A stretch of DNA of 40,279 nt from Proteiniphilum sp. (GTDB lineage: Bacteria; Bacteroidota; Bacteroidia; Bacteroidales; Dysgonomonadaceae). The position numbers and the translations under genes are program-made. The DNA lies in the NCBI GenBank assembly GCA_016839025.1, contig JADLKK010000012.1, forward strand, positions 1-40,279, given 5' to 3'. Below, piece after piece: positions 25,232-32,818 of this stretch. The notes under the pieces are model-generated. The model saw nothing but the letters and a program-made list of their open reading frames with translations. It was not told the origin of the DNA and did no database searches. The first letter of the stretch is position 1. Each line of letters opens with the position of its first letter.

Positions 25232-25810
25232 ATGAAACAAGACTGGAAACCGGGAACGATGATCTACCCGCTGCCGGCGGTACTGATCAGCTGCGGAAGC
25301 AGCCCCGACGAACACAACATCTTTACCGTAAGCTGGGTGGGCACCATCTGCTCCGATCCACCCATGTGTTATATTTCAGTGAGGCCTTCACGTCATTCCC
25401 ATGAGATCATCAAACGTACCGGCGAGTATGTGATCAACCTCACCACCGAGGCGCTGGCACGGGCTACTGACTGGTGTGGGGTGCGATCGGGCAGGGATTT
25501 CAACAAGTTTGAAGAGATGAAACTGACAGTAGGAAAAGCTACTCTCGTGGAGGCTCCGTTGATCGAGGAGAGCCCCGTTTGCATCGAGTGTCGTGTCAGG
25601 GAGATCATCCCGCTCGGCTCGCACGAGATGTTCATCTCGGAGGTAGTCAACGTGAAAGCCGACGATCAGTACCTCGATCCTGTTACTGGTCGGTTCGATT
25701 TGCAGCGAGCCGGTTTGCTGGCCTATACCCATGGGCATTATTACGGATTGGGAAAGAAAATCGGCAAATTCGGCTGGAGCGTGCAGAAAAAAAAGAAGAA
25801 AAAGAAGTGA
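25232..25810 (+). CDS. Flavin reductase-like FMN-binding split-barrel protein
   Basis: This 192-residue protein belongs to the flavin reductase-like, FMN-binding split-barrel family. Typical stretches are MIYPLPAVLISCG (about 10-22), FTVSWVGTICSDPPMCYISVRPSR (the flavin loop, about 32-55) and GEYVINLTTEALARATDWCGV. It ends in a run of seven lysines encoded by an A-rich tract (25788-25807), which may come from slippage or serve for nucleic-acid or surface contact. No cognate monooxygenase is adjacent. The metA gene follows after 21 bases and may be co-transcribed. Confidence 0.85.
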   Translation: MKQDWKPGTMIYPLPAVLISCGSSPDEHNIFTVSWVGTICSDPPMCYISVRPSRHSHEIIKRTGEYVINLTTEALARATDWCGVRSGRDFNKFEEMKLTVGKATLVEAPLIEESPVCIECRVREIIPLGSHEMFISEVVNVKADDQYLDPVTGRFDLQRAGLLAYTHGHYYGLGKKIGKFGWSVQKKKKKKK

Positions 25811-25831
25811 CCACATACAAATATATAGATC

Positions 25832-26767
25832 ATGCCTGTCAATTTACCAGATAATCTCCCGGCGATTGAGATACTGAAAAAAGAGAATATTTTCGTGATG
25901 GATGACTTAAGGGCATCCACACAGGATATCCGTCCCCTTAAAATACTGGTGCTAAACCTTATGCCGCTCAAGATCACCACCGAGACCGATCTGATACGGC
26001 TACTTTCCAACTCCCCCCTTCAGGTGGAGATCGAGTTCCTGGGACTCTCCTCCCACACTCCCAAGAACACCCCGATTGAGCACCTGATGTCGTTCTATAC
26101 CAGCTTTACAAAGGTGAAAAACCGTTATTTCGACGGCATGATCATCACCGGCGCACCGGTAGAGATGCTTCCTTTCCGGGAGGTGAAGTACTGGGATGAG
26201 ATCATCCGCATCTTCGACTGGGCACGGACCCATGTCACCTCCTCTTTTTATATCTGTTGGGGGGCACAGGCGGCGCTGCACCATTTTTACGGCATCCACA
26301 AATATCCACTGGAGAAAAAATTGTTCGGCGTTTTCAGACACACGATCGCCGATCCCTCTTTTCCTCTGTTCCGGGGATTCGATGATGAGTTTTACGCTCC
26401 TCACAGCCGTCACACAACCATCCTCTCCGAAGAGATCAGGCGGCAGCCGGAACTAACGATCCTTTCCGAATCGGAAGAAGCGGGTGTCTATATCGCCTGT
26501 TCCCGTGGTGGAAGGGAGTTCTATGTGACCGGTCATTCTGAATATTCGCCTCTCACGCTGCATAACGAGTACGTGCGGGATATGGAAAAAGGGATGGACT
26601 CCGTGTCAATCCCCCTAAATTACTACAGAGATAACGACCCAAAGCAGCTGCCGCTGGTTCAGTGGCGATCGCACGCCAACCTGCTCTACATTAACTGGCT
26701 GAACTACTTTGTTTATCAGTCTACCCCATTCAACATTGACGAGATTGGGCAGTTGGGAGAGTTGTGA
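25832..26767 (+). CDS. metA: MetA-type homoserine O-acyltransferase, probably acetyl-CoA specific
   Basis: MetA activates homoserine for methionine synthesis. The 311-residue protein has the catalytic cysteine C142 in FYICWGAQAA, and H235 and E237 in VTGHSEYSP, completing the usual machinery. Position 111 is glutamate (GAPVEMLPF). In characterised MetA proteins glutamate here goes with acetyl-CoA use, and glycine (E. coli GAPLG) with succinyl-CoA, so the product is more likely O-acetylhomoserine despite the common label homoserine O-succinyltransferase. The start at 25832 gives MPVNLPDNLPAIEIL, the normal MetA N-terminus. No other methionine gene lies nearby. Confidence 0.93.
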   Translation: MPVNLPDNLPAIEILKKENIFVMDDLRASTQDIRPLKILVLNLMPLKITTETDLIRLLSNSPLQVEIEFLGLSSHTPKNTPIEHLMSFYTSFTKVKNRYFDGMIITGAPVEMLPFREVKYWDEIIRIFDWARTHVTSSFYICWGAQAALHHFYGIHKYPLEKKLFGVFRHTIADPSFPLFRGFDDEFYAPHSRHTTILSEEIRRQPELTILSESEEAGVYIACSRGGREFYVTGHSEYSPLTLHNEYVRDMEKGMDSVSIPLNYYRDNDPKQLPLVQWRSHANLLYINWLNYFVYQSTPFNIDEIGQLGEL

Positions 26768-26906
26768 CAAACCCTGTCATTGAACCGGTTTTATCTTCTT
26801 ACATGTGATATGGAAAATCTACCCGTTTCAGGTTTGACAACACAAAATGATCTCTTGAAACCATACCGGTGCCAGAAAAGAGACAGTCCGGATGAGTAAG
26901 ACGCAA

Positions 26907-28100
26907 TCACTTCATACCTGCAAACTTCAGACACACCGGCTTGCTTACCACAATATCCTGGCCGGTGTCGGTGAGCAGGCCATTGTTCCCATCCACTGAG
27001 AAAACCTGTATCCTGTTCTCATCCCTACTGGCAACCAGGAGATAGTTCCCATTGGGAGTGATCACAAAGTTACGTGGATGCCTGGCGGTAGGTTGGTACC
27101 CCACTTTGGTGAGTGTGCCCTCGTCGGGATCAATCGCAAAAATGGCAATGCCATCGGCCTGCAAGCGGTTGGAAGCATAGAGAAAACGGCCATCGGGCGC
27201 GACATGAATATCGGCACTGCCGCGAGCACCCACGCTGTCGGCCGCAATAACCTGTTTCTGCTCCAGTTCACCGCCATGATGTGCATAAACCACCACCTCC
27301 CCCGACAGCTCACCCAGCAGGTAGAGAAATCTACCCCCATCAGGGTGAAAGGCAAAATGACGGGGACCTGTACCCGGGGGCGTTTCAATTTCGGTCATAC
27401 GACTCTCCTGTATCACCGGCTGCCCCTGAAAGGGAGTCTCCTGCACCTCGAAACGATAAAGCCTGTCGCTTCCCAGATCGGCAGCAAAAAGAAAACGACC
27501 GTCGGGAGAATAGGCCACACTGTGCAGGTGAGGCTGTCGCTGACGCAAGCTGTCGGGACCTGATCCACTGAAACGTATAAGGGAGAGAAGGGAGGAGAGA
27601 CTGCCGTCATCGTTCACCTGGAAGGTGGAAATGCTTCCCCCACCGTAGTTGGCAGTATGCACGTTGCGCCCCCTTGCATCGATTGTGATGTAACAAGGGC
27701 CGTTACTTTTCGTCTCCTGCGAGTTGATCTTCCGGAATGTGCCGCTTCTCTTGTCAAAGGAAAATGCATGCACGGCACTCTTCTCTTCATCGTTCTCCCC
27801 CACGGCATAGAGAAATTGCTCATCGGGACTGAAGGTGAGATAGGAGGGATTGTCTACCTCGATCATCCCCACAGAGTCACTTTTACCTGTGAGGATATCA
27901 AAATTGTAGAGGTATATGCCTCTGCTGCCTTCACCGGAGGTATAAGTGCCAACTGCCAGATAGCATTTATTGCCCTCCATTGTCATCAGCGAGCCGGAAG
28001 CAGAAATTTCCCTGTTTGTTCCCTGTCCCCCCGAACGATTGCCGGTACAAGAAGCAAACAATGTAGCAGCCAATGATAGCATGGTCATCAATCGGTACAT
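26907..28100 (-). CDS. Lactonase-family lipoprotein (6-phosphogluconolactonase-like beta-propeller)
   Basis: This protein of 397 residues is a seven-bladed beta-propeller of the YbhE/Pgl lactonase family. Repeated blades are seen as YLTFSPDEQFLYAVGE, HSVAYSPDGRFLFAADL and DIHVAPDGRFLYASNR, with HPRNFVITPNGNYLLVAS near the end. I start it at ATG 28100 (MYRLMTMLSL), which gives a lipoprotein signal with the lipobox LFASC (cysteine 18). The open frame runs further upstream to 28184 but lacks a signal there. Cytoplasmic Pgl acts in the pentose phosphate path; a lipid-anchored copy outside the cytoplasm more likely acts on other sugar lactones or has a binding role. Confidence 0.85.
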   Translation of the reverse strand: MYRLMTMLSLAATLFASCTGNRSGGQGTNREISASGSLMTMEGNKCYLAVGTYTSGEGSRGIYLYNFDILTGKSDSVGMIEVDNPSYLTFSPDEQFLYAVGENDEEKSAVHAFSFDKRSGTFRKINSQETKSNGPCYITIDARGRNVHTANYGGGSISTFQVNDDGSLSSLLSLIRFSGSGPDSLRQRQPHLHSVAYSPDGRFLFAADLGSDRLYRFEVQETPFQGQPVIQESRMTEIETPPGTGPRHFAFHPDGGRFLYLLGELSGEVVVYAHHGGELEQKQVIAADSVGARGSADIHVAPDGRFLYASNRLQADGIAIFAIDPDEGTLTKVGYQPTARHPRNFVITPNGNYLLVASRDENRIQVFSVDGNNGLLTDTGQDIVVSKPVCLKFAGMK

Positions 28101-28199
28101 TTCAATGGTTCTTAACAAATAAATATTGCTACTAAAGTAGTACTTTTTCGACTGATGAAAGCATTTCTTCTCAAAAATCAGCACATTTCACCGTAAAAG

Positions 28200-28230
28200 T
28201 TGCGAATATGAGAGAGTCTGCGTACTTTTG
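28200..28230 (+). promoter_or_regulatory. Promoter of the DUF5606-cdsA unit
   Basis: TTG at 28200-28202 and TACTTTTG at 28223-28230 are separated by 20 bases, a full match to the -33/-7 promoter of this phylum. Transcription should start near 28237, about 40 bases before the ATG at 28277. Confidence 0.7.
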
Positions 28231-28276
28231 CAGCTTGAAAAAACATGTTTCAAAATAGAGTATTAAATTGACAACT

Positions 28277-28669
28277 ATGTTATCCAAGATATTATCGGTT
28301 ACCGGCCGTCCCGGTCTCTATAAACTCATCTCAACCGGAAAGAATCTGAATATTGTTGAATCACTCACCGATGGTAAACGTCTGCCAGTGTACGTGCATG
28401 AAAAGGTGGTGGCATTGAGCGATGTTTCTGTCTATACCAATGATGGTGATACTCCCCTTCGTGAAGTATTGAAAAAAATGAAGGAGAAGGAGAAGGGTGG
28501 CAAGGCATCCGTGGGAACCAAGGCATCGGGCAGCGAACTGTTCGCCTACATGAATGAGGTGCTGCCGGATTACAGTCGCGAAAGTGTTTACGTTTCAGAT
28601 GTAAAGAAAATCATCTCATGGTATAACATCCTGATGGAGAAGCAAATTGATCTGGAAGTTGAATCTTAA
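28277..28669 (+). CDS. DUF5606 family protein
   Basis: This 130-residue protein matches the Bacteroidota-specific DUF5606 family, whose function I do not know. It begins MLSKILSVTGRPGLYKLIST, followed by KRLPVYVHEKVVALSDVSVYT, a small beta-rich domain (about 1-60). A lysine-rich linker (KKMKEKEKGGKASV) joins it to an alpha-helical C-terminal part (SELFAYMNEVLPDYSRESVY). It has no signal or membrane segment. The ATG at 28277 agrees with the strong promoter upstream. Its last 11 bases overlap the predicted TTG start of cdsA, suggesting coupled translation. Confidence 0.85.
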   Translation: MLSKILSVTGRPGLYKLISTGKNLNIVESLTDGKRLPVYVHEKVVALSDVSVYTNDGDTPLREVLKKMKEKEKGGKASVGTKASGSELFAYMNEVLPDYSRESVYVSDVKKIISWYNILMEKQIDLEVES

Positions 28670-29498
28670 AAACTTACTTACACGCGCAGGGGCAGGTATC
28701 ATCTACATCCTGGTGATCCTCCTGGGGGTACTGGGTGGGCGCTACTCATTTCTGGCTGTATTTGGCATCATCCTCGCGATGGGACTTTTTGAATTCTACC
28801 GAATGGTGGAAAAGGACACCTCACATGCCATCAGCAAAATTTTCAATATAGCACATGGCCTGCTCCTGTTTGTATCGGTCTATCTCTTCCTGGAAGAGAC
28901 CTCTCTCATTCTGTTGCCGGTCTCTGTCCTGGGTTACCTGCTTATGCTCCTTGCATCTGCCATCTTCATTCGTCGCCAGGACATCCTGCATGGCATCATC
29001 TACTCCGTGTTTGGACAGGTATACATTACCATGCCACTAAGCCTGCTCATGGTACTTTCCTATAGCAATCAGCACCATCCACAAACGGGTGGATACGACT
29101 GGGTACCACTCATTGCCCTCTTTGTGTTTATCTGGGTGAATGATACCGCTGCCTACTTCATCGGCTCGCTTACCGGTAAGCACAAACTGATTCCTCACAT
29201 CTCTCCCAAAAAGTCGGTAGAGGGATTTATTGCCGGTATCATCTTCACCCTGCTGGCGGCACTCATTTTTGCCAGGTTGTACCCGGAGTACACCTCTTTT
29301 CAGTGGATGGGATTTGCACTGGTGGTAGCCCTGTCCGGAACAATTGGTGATCTCTTTGAATCACTGATCAAACGCACCTGCTCGGTGAAAGATGCGGGAA
29401 CACTCATCCCGGGTCACGGTGGCATCCTTGACCGCATCGACAGCCTGCTGGTGGCAGTGCCGGCTGCCTACCTCTACCTGATTATTTTTTTGGTCTGA
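28659..29498 (+). CDS. cdsA: Phosphatidate cytidylyltransferase
   Basis: CdsA makes CDP-diacylglycerol from CTP and phosphatidate, the branch point to all phospholipids. The 279-residue inner-membrane protein has about eight hydrophobic segments and the full CDS signature near the C-terminus, SLIKRTCSVKDAGTLIPGHG followed by GILDRID. No ATG is available before the first membrane helix. A TTG at 28659 gives MNLKNLLTRAGAG, which is close to the normal start of Bacteroidota CdsA; another TTG lies at 28647. Either way the gene overlaps the end of the DUF5606 gene. Confidence 0.93.
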   Translation: MNLKNLLTRAGAGIIYILVILLGVLGGRYSFLAVFGIILAMGLFEFYRMVEKDTSHAISKIFNIAHGLLLFVSVYLFLEETSLILLPVSVLGYLLMLLASAIFIRRQDILHGIIYSVFGQVYITMPLSLLMVLSYSNQHHPQTGGYDWVPLIALFVFIWVNDTAAYFIGSLTGKHKLIPHISPKKSVEGFIAGIIFTLLAALIFARLYPEYTSFQWMGFALVVALSGTIGDLFESLIKRTCSVKDAGTLIPGHGGILDRIDSLLVAVPAAYLYLIIFLV

Positions 29499-29626
29499 TA
29501 ACAATTTTCTCTTCCTTCCCACGAACAAACAAAGGAGATCAGACGTTTCTACAATAAAGAAATGGTTCTCTCATTCACTTGCTTGTAGAACCAACAAGGA
29601 GACCACACAAAGAAGAGACATCGTTT

Positions 29627-29845
29627 ATGTACAAGAAACTGATCGGAACCCACGCGGGCATCATCTGGAACCTGTTGAACAACAACCAGCGATGGAACAT
29701 CACCGGTCTGCGAGAGGCATCCGGTTTGACTGAAAAGGAGATTTACACTGCCATAGGCTGGCTGGCCAGAGAGAATAAGATTGAGATCGACAAATCACCG
29801 AACGGTGGTGAGGATTACTACCTGGTGATTGAATACTATTTCTGA
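29627..29845 (+). CDS. Small winged helix-turn-helix protein (DUF2582-like)
   Basis: This 72-residue protein is one winged-helix domain. The recognition region is WNITGLREASGLTEKEIYTA (about 24-43), followed by the wing IEIDKSPNGGEDYYLVIEYY. It resembles the DUF2582 winged-helix family found in Bacteroidota and archaea. I start it at ATG 29627 (MYKKLIGTHAG), since the frame upstream to 29579 is not protein-like. It lies 128 bases after cdsA and its stop is 13 bases from the end of the convergent galE gene. Its targets are unknown. The 29499-29626 leader holds two overlapping inverted repeats. Confidence 0.8.
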   Translation: MYKKLIGTHAGIIWNLLNNNQRWNITGLREASGLTEKEIYTAIGWLARENKIEIDKSPNGGEDYYLVIEYYF

Positions 29846-29858
29846 CAATCAGCCTCTG

Positions 29859-30890
29859 TTACATCACTCCTTTCTCGCGCAGTCGCAGTTGCCACTTCCA
29901 GGCTGAAGCCATCGTTTCTTCTACTGAGATCTCTGCTTTCCAGCCCAGTACATTATTTGCTTTGTCCGGCTGTGCCCAGATTTGTTCAATATCCCCTTCA
30001 CGGCGACCCACTATCTGGTAGTTAAGCGATTGCCCCGATACCTTTTCGAAGAGAGCGATCAACTCCAGAACAGACAGTCCCGTACCGGTACCCAGATTGA
30101 AAATCTCCACCTGTTCATCCGATTGATCCTCGAGCATTCGTTCGATGGCCTTCACATGTGCTTTGGCCAGATCCACCACGTTGATGAAATCACGAATACA
30201 GGATCCGTCAGGTGTATTGTAGTCATCACCAAACACGCTTAACTGCTTCCGGATTCCGATGCCGGCCTGTGTGATATAGGGCACCAGGTTCTGCGGCACA
30301 CCCAATGGAAGTTCTCCGATCTCAGCAGAGGGATGGGCGCCGATCGGATTAAAATAACGCAGGATAATGCTCTTCACGGGAGCCCCGGAGTGGATAAAAT
30401 CCTGTATGATCTCCTCGTTGATCTGTTTGGTATTCCCGTAGGGTGAGGCAGCCGGCTTGATGGGTGCATTCTCATCGATAGGATTGCTGTCAGGTTCCCC
30501 GTATACGGTACAGGAAGAGGAGAAAACAATACCTTTCACCTTGTTCCCGGGCATCAGTTCCAGCAGGTTCACCAGCGACAGTAGATTGTTGCGATAATAG
30601 AGCAGCGGCTTCTGTACCGACTCCCCCACTGCCTTGCTGGCAGCAAAATGGATGATGCCATCGAAGTTGTGCTTCCGGAAAAGAGCTTTCAGCGCATCCA
30701 TATCTGTACAGTCCAACTTATCGAACAGGGGACGCTTCCCCGTGATACGGGTAATCCCCTCCAGTACGTCGGCATTCGAATTGGAAAGATTATCAATAAT
30801 AACCACCTCATAACCTGCCTGTTGTAGCTCAACGACGGTATGTGATCCAATGTAGCCTGTTCCGCCCGTTACAAGAATTTTCTTTGCCAT
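29859..30890 (-). CDS. galE: UDP-glucose 4-epimerase
   Basis: GalE interconverts UDP-glucose and UDP-galactose (in some bacteria also the N-acetyl forms). The 343-residue enzyme has the Rossmann start KILVTGGTGYIGSHTVVEL (glycine-rich NAD loop), FSSSCTVYGEP (catalytic serine about 125) and SPYGNTK with Y151 and K155 of the YxxxK pair. The C-terminal half carries the sugar-nucleotide segments DGSCIRDFINVVDLAKAH and NLGTGTGLSVLEL. The length matches the family. No other sugar-nucleotide gene is adjacent, so it is probably a housekeeping copy for envelope sugars. Confidence 0.96.
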   Translation of the reverse strand: MAKKILVTGGTGYIGSHTVVELQQAGYEVVIIDNLSNSNADVLEGITRITGKRPLFDKLDCTDMDALKALFRKHNFDGIIHFAASKAVGESVQKPLLYYRNNLLSLVNLLELMPGNKVKGIVFSSSCTVYGEPDSNPIDENAPIKPAASPYGNTKQINEEIIQDFIHSGAPVKSIILRYFNPIGAHPSAEIGELPLGVPQNLVPYITQAGIGIRKQLSVFGDDYNTPDGSCIRDFINVVDLAKAHVKAIERMLEDQSDEQVEIFNLGTGTGLSVLELIALFEKVSGQSLNYQIVGRREGDIEQIWAQPDKANNVLGWKAEISVEETMASAWKWQLRLREKGVM

Positions 30891-30942
30891 AAAAATTGTA
30901 CGTTTGCCTATTTTGTGTGATTGTTGCGCAAGAATTATATGA

Positions 30943-30950
30943 CAAATTTA
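30943..30950 (-). promoter_or_regulatory. -7 box for galE
   Basis: The minus strand reads TAAATTTG, an exact TAnnTTTG match, predicting a leader of about 46 bases. The nearest TTGG upstream is 23 bases away, slightly too far for a perfect -33 element. Confidence 0.45.
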
Positions 30951-31011
30951 CAAAATAAAACAGGAAAAGCCACCCAATTGGCAGCAAAAGAGCGTACTTT
31001 TACAGAAAAAA

Positions 31012-31491
31012 ATGCATATCACTGATCTGCCCAAAGAAGTTGCCCTGCTAAAGCCCGCATGGGAGAGATGGTACAGGACAAACAAACGGCGACTGATGAA
31101 AATGGACAGAGAGATCCTACAGCTACACCTCGCAGCGGTAGCTGAGACCGATTGTCTGGCTTGTGGCAATTGCTGTCGCTCTCTGGGACCGATGATCCTG
31201 CCCAATGATGTGGACCGGATAGCCAAAGCACTGTGCATCAAAGCATCGGTTGTCATTGAACAGCACCTCCGAACCGATGAGGATGGAGACCGGGTCTTCC
31301 GTTCCATGCCCTGCCCATTCCTGGGAGATGACAACTACTGTTCCATCTATGAGGACAGGCCAAAAGCATGTCGTGAATATCCGCACACCGACAGAAAAAA
31401 GTTTTACCAGATCTTCAATTTGTCGGTAAAAAACGCCGAGAGTTGCCCCATCGTATTCAAAGTGATGCATAAACTGACAGCCGGAGGATAA
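31012..31491 (+). CDS. YkgJ-family cysteine cluster protein
   Basis: This 159-residue protein belongs to the YkgJ family of putative Fe/Zn-chelating cysteine cluster proteins. Residues 44-54 read CLACGNCCRSL. A second group follows with MPCPFLGDDNYCSIYEDRPK and ACREYP, giving the expected eight-cysteine pattern. An N-terminal helix rich in lysine and arginine (about 10-35) precedes the cluster. It starts 121 bases from the divergent galE gene. Its biochemical role is not known for the family as a whole. Confidence 0.88.
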   Translation: MHITDLPKEVALLKPAWERWYRTNKRRLMKMDREILQLHLAAVAETDCLACGNCCRSLGPMILPNDVDRIAKALCIKASVVIEQHLRTDEDGDRVFRSMPCPFLGDDNYCSIYEDRPKACREYPHTDRKKFYQIFNLSVKNAESCPIVFKVMHKLTAGG

Positions 31492-31535
31492 CCCGTATGA
31501 AAGAGCTGAATCGCTGCTCTTTCCATTATTTTATG

Positions 31536-31543
31536 TACATTTG
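31536..31543 (+). promoter_or_regulatory. -7 box before the GNAT/FemAB-like gene
   Basis: TACATTTG matches the consensus and sits 30 bases before the ATG at 31574. No clear -33 TTG is visible 19-21 bases upstream. Confidence 0.5.
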
Positions 31544-31573
31544 TAAAAAATGTGATAAACATCCCCCTTCAAC

Positions 31574-32560
31574 ATGGCATACAGTGTCAAAACATATTAT
31601 CACAAACAGGAACTGCCCCCCATGGAAGTGGGTAATTTCTTTCACTATCCTTCCTCATTCGACTGGTACAGCCATACTCCCATCTATACTCCCTTTATGC
31701 TGATTGCCTTCGATAAGGATCAACCTGTTGCTGCACTCTTTGCCATCATCGTCAGAAAAAACCGGTTTTTCAGCCATTCACTCTTCAAGCGGTGCATCAT
31801 TTCACAACAACCTGCATTCTTTGGGGGTGACCTGCCTCAGATAGAACTGTTCGACCTGCTGATTACCCGCCTGGTACAGGAAGTAAAGCAGAAGGTGTTT
31901 CTCATTCGTTACGAAAACCTGGGAAATGCCATCTTTGGATACAAGGGCTTTCGCGCAAATCATTTTTACTCAGTGAAATGGATCAATATCCGCAACTCAC
32001 TGCAACGTAGAAGAAAGCTATGGGATCAACTTACTCCATCCCGTAAGAATCAGGTGAACAGGGCATTGAAAAAGGGTGTGCAGATAGAGGAGATGCTCTC
32101 GGAGAAGGAACTACCGGAAATCTACCAGCTGATCCGAAATACCAACCAGAAAAAAATCAGACGCCGCTTTCCACCCTATGCCTACCTGGAATGCTTTTTT
32201 CATCACTATGTAAAAAAGGGAAAAGGGAAAATTCTGCTCACCCGTTACCAGGGTAAGATTATTGGCGGAGCGATACTCGGATATGAGAAGAAGGAGACTG
32301 TCTTCTGCCTCTATTATTGGGGTAAATCAAAACGATACAAGCTCTTGTATCCTACCATCTTCACCCTTTATACCGCCATGCAACGATCAGAAGAAGAGGG
32401 TTTTCTTTTCTTCGATTTCATGGATGTCGGTTTCCTTCACAAGAACAGTGGACGATCACGCTTCCTGCTACAGTTCGGTGGAAAACAGAAAGCCACCAGA
32501 CGGTGGTATCGCTTCAACTGGAGTTTGCTGAATTTCTTTGCCAACAGGATTTACGACTGA
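31574..32560 (+). CDS. GNAT-fold acyltransferase, FemAB/BioF2-like
   Basis: This 328-residue protein resembles the FemAB-like/Acetyltransf_6 group. It lacks a signal peptide. The C-terminal GNAT-like half has LLTRYQGKIIGGAILGYEKK (about 220-239, the usual acyl-donor strand), CLYYWGKSKRYKLLYPTIFT and FLFFDFMDVGF. The middle has PSRKNQVNRALKKGVQIEEM, a conserved K-N-x-x-x-R-A-x-K segment of this group. The charged C-terminus ends in an amphipathic stretch. Members act in peptidoglycan bridges, polysaccharide or lipid modification; I cannot choose among these. It is the second FemAB-like gene in the window, distinct from 17834-18958. Confidence 0.75.
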   Translation: MAYSVKTYYHKQELPPMEVGNFFHYPSSFDWYSHTPIYTPFMLIAFDKDQPVAALFAIIVRKNRFFSHSLFKRCIISQQPAFFGGDLPQIELFDLLITRLVQEVKQKVFLIRYENLGNAIFGYKGFRANHFYSVKWINIRNSLQRRRKLWDQLTPSRKNQVNRALKKGVQIEEMLSEKELPEIYQLIRNTNQKKIRRRFPPYAYLECFFHHYVKKGKGKILLTRYQGKIIGGAILGYEKKETVFCLYYWGKSKRYKLLYPTIFTLYTAMQRSEEEGFLFFDFMDVGFLHKNSGRSRFLLQFGGKQKATRRWYRFNWSLLNFFANRIYD

Positions 32561-32697
32561 TACGGTAACAGTATGCCCCATCTACAGGGCTCACGCATCA
32601 AAATTTGCAAACAAACGCAAACTTTCTCTTTGTTTGTTCCACTGTCGGAAACAAAATACTAAATAAATTTAAAAAGACAAGATTTTCGGTCTCAATC

Positions 32698-32729
32698 TTT
32701 GGTGAAATGAGAAGATGCATGTACATTTG
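32698..32729 (+). promoter_or_regulatory. Full -33/-7 promoter of the intergenic small RNA candidate
   Basis: TTTG at 32698-32701 and TACATTTG at 32722-32729 are separated by exactly 20 bases, a textbook match for the Bacteroidota promoter. No plus-strand protein gene follows, only the short transcript unit listed next. Confidence 0.75.
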
Positions 32730-32735
32730 CAACGT

Positions 32736-32805
32736 GTTTTTCATGGTATTAGATTTAAGGTTAACAATGGAGATTGGTTGTCGTGAGACAACCATTTCTT
32801 TTTTT
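32736..32805 (+). ncRNA. Candidate stand-alone small RNA of about 70 nt
   Basis: A full promoter predicts a start near 32736. The transcript would end at a strong intrinsic terminator: TGGTTGTC (32775-32782) and GACAACCA (32787-32794) pair over 8 bp around a GTGA tetraloop of GNRA type, followed by TTTCTTTTTTT. The middle part (about 32743-32770) contains GGTATTAGATTTAAGG and TTAACAATGG. From memory this block recurs in intergenic regions of other Bacteroidales; that recollection is unverified here. It resembles the promoter-to-terminator layout of known Bacteroidales small RNAs. The convergent plsC gene ends only 14 bases beyond. It is not a leader, since no plus-strand gene follows within 900 bases. 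Confidence 0.65.
32775..32805 (+). terminator. Terminator of the small RNA candidate
   Basis: An 8-bp stem with a GTGA loop is followed by an 11-base T-rich tract. In the minus direction no T tract follows, so it does not serve plsC in the same way. Confidence 0.75.
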
Positions 32806-32818
32806 GTCACCCTCCATC

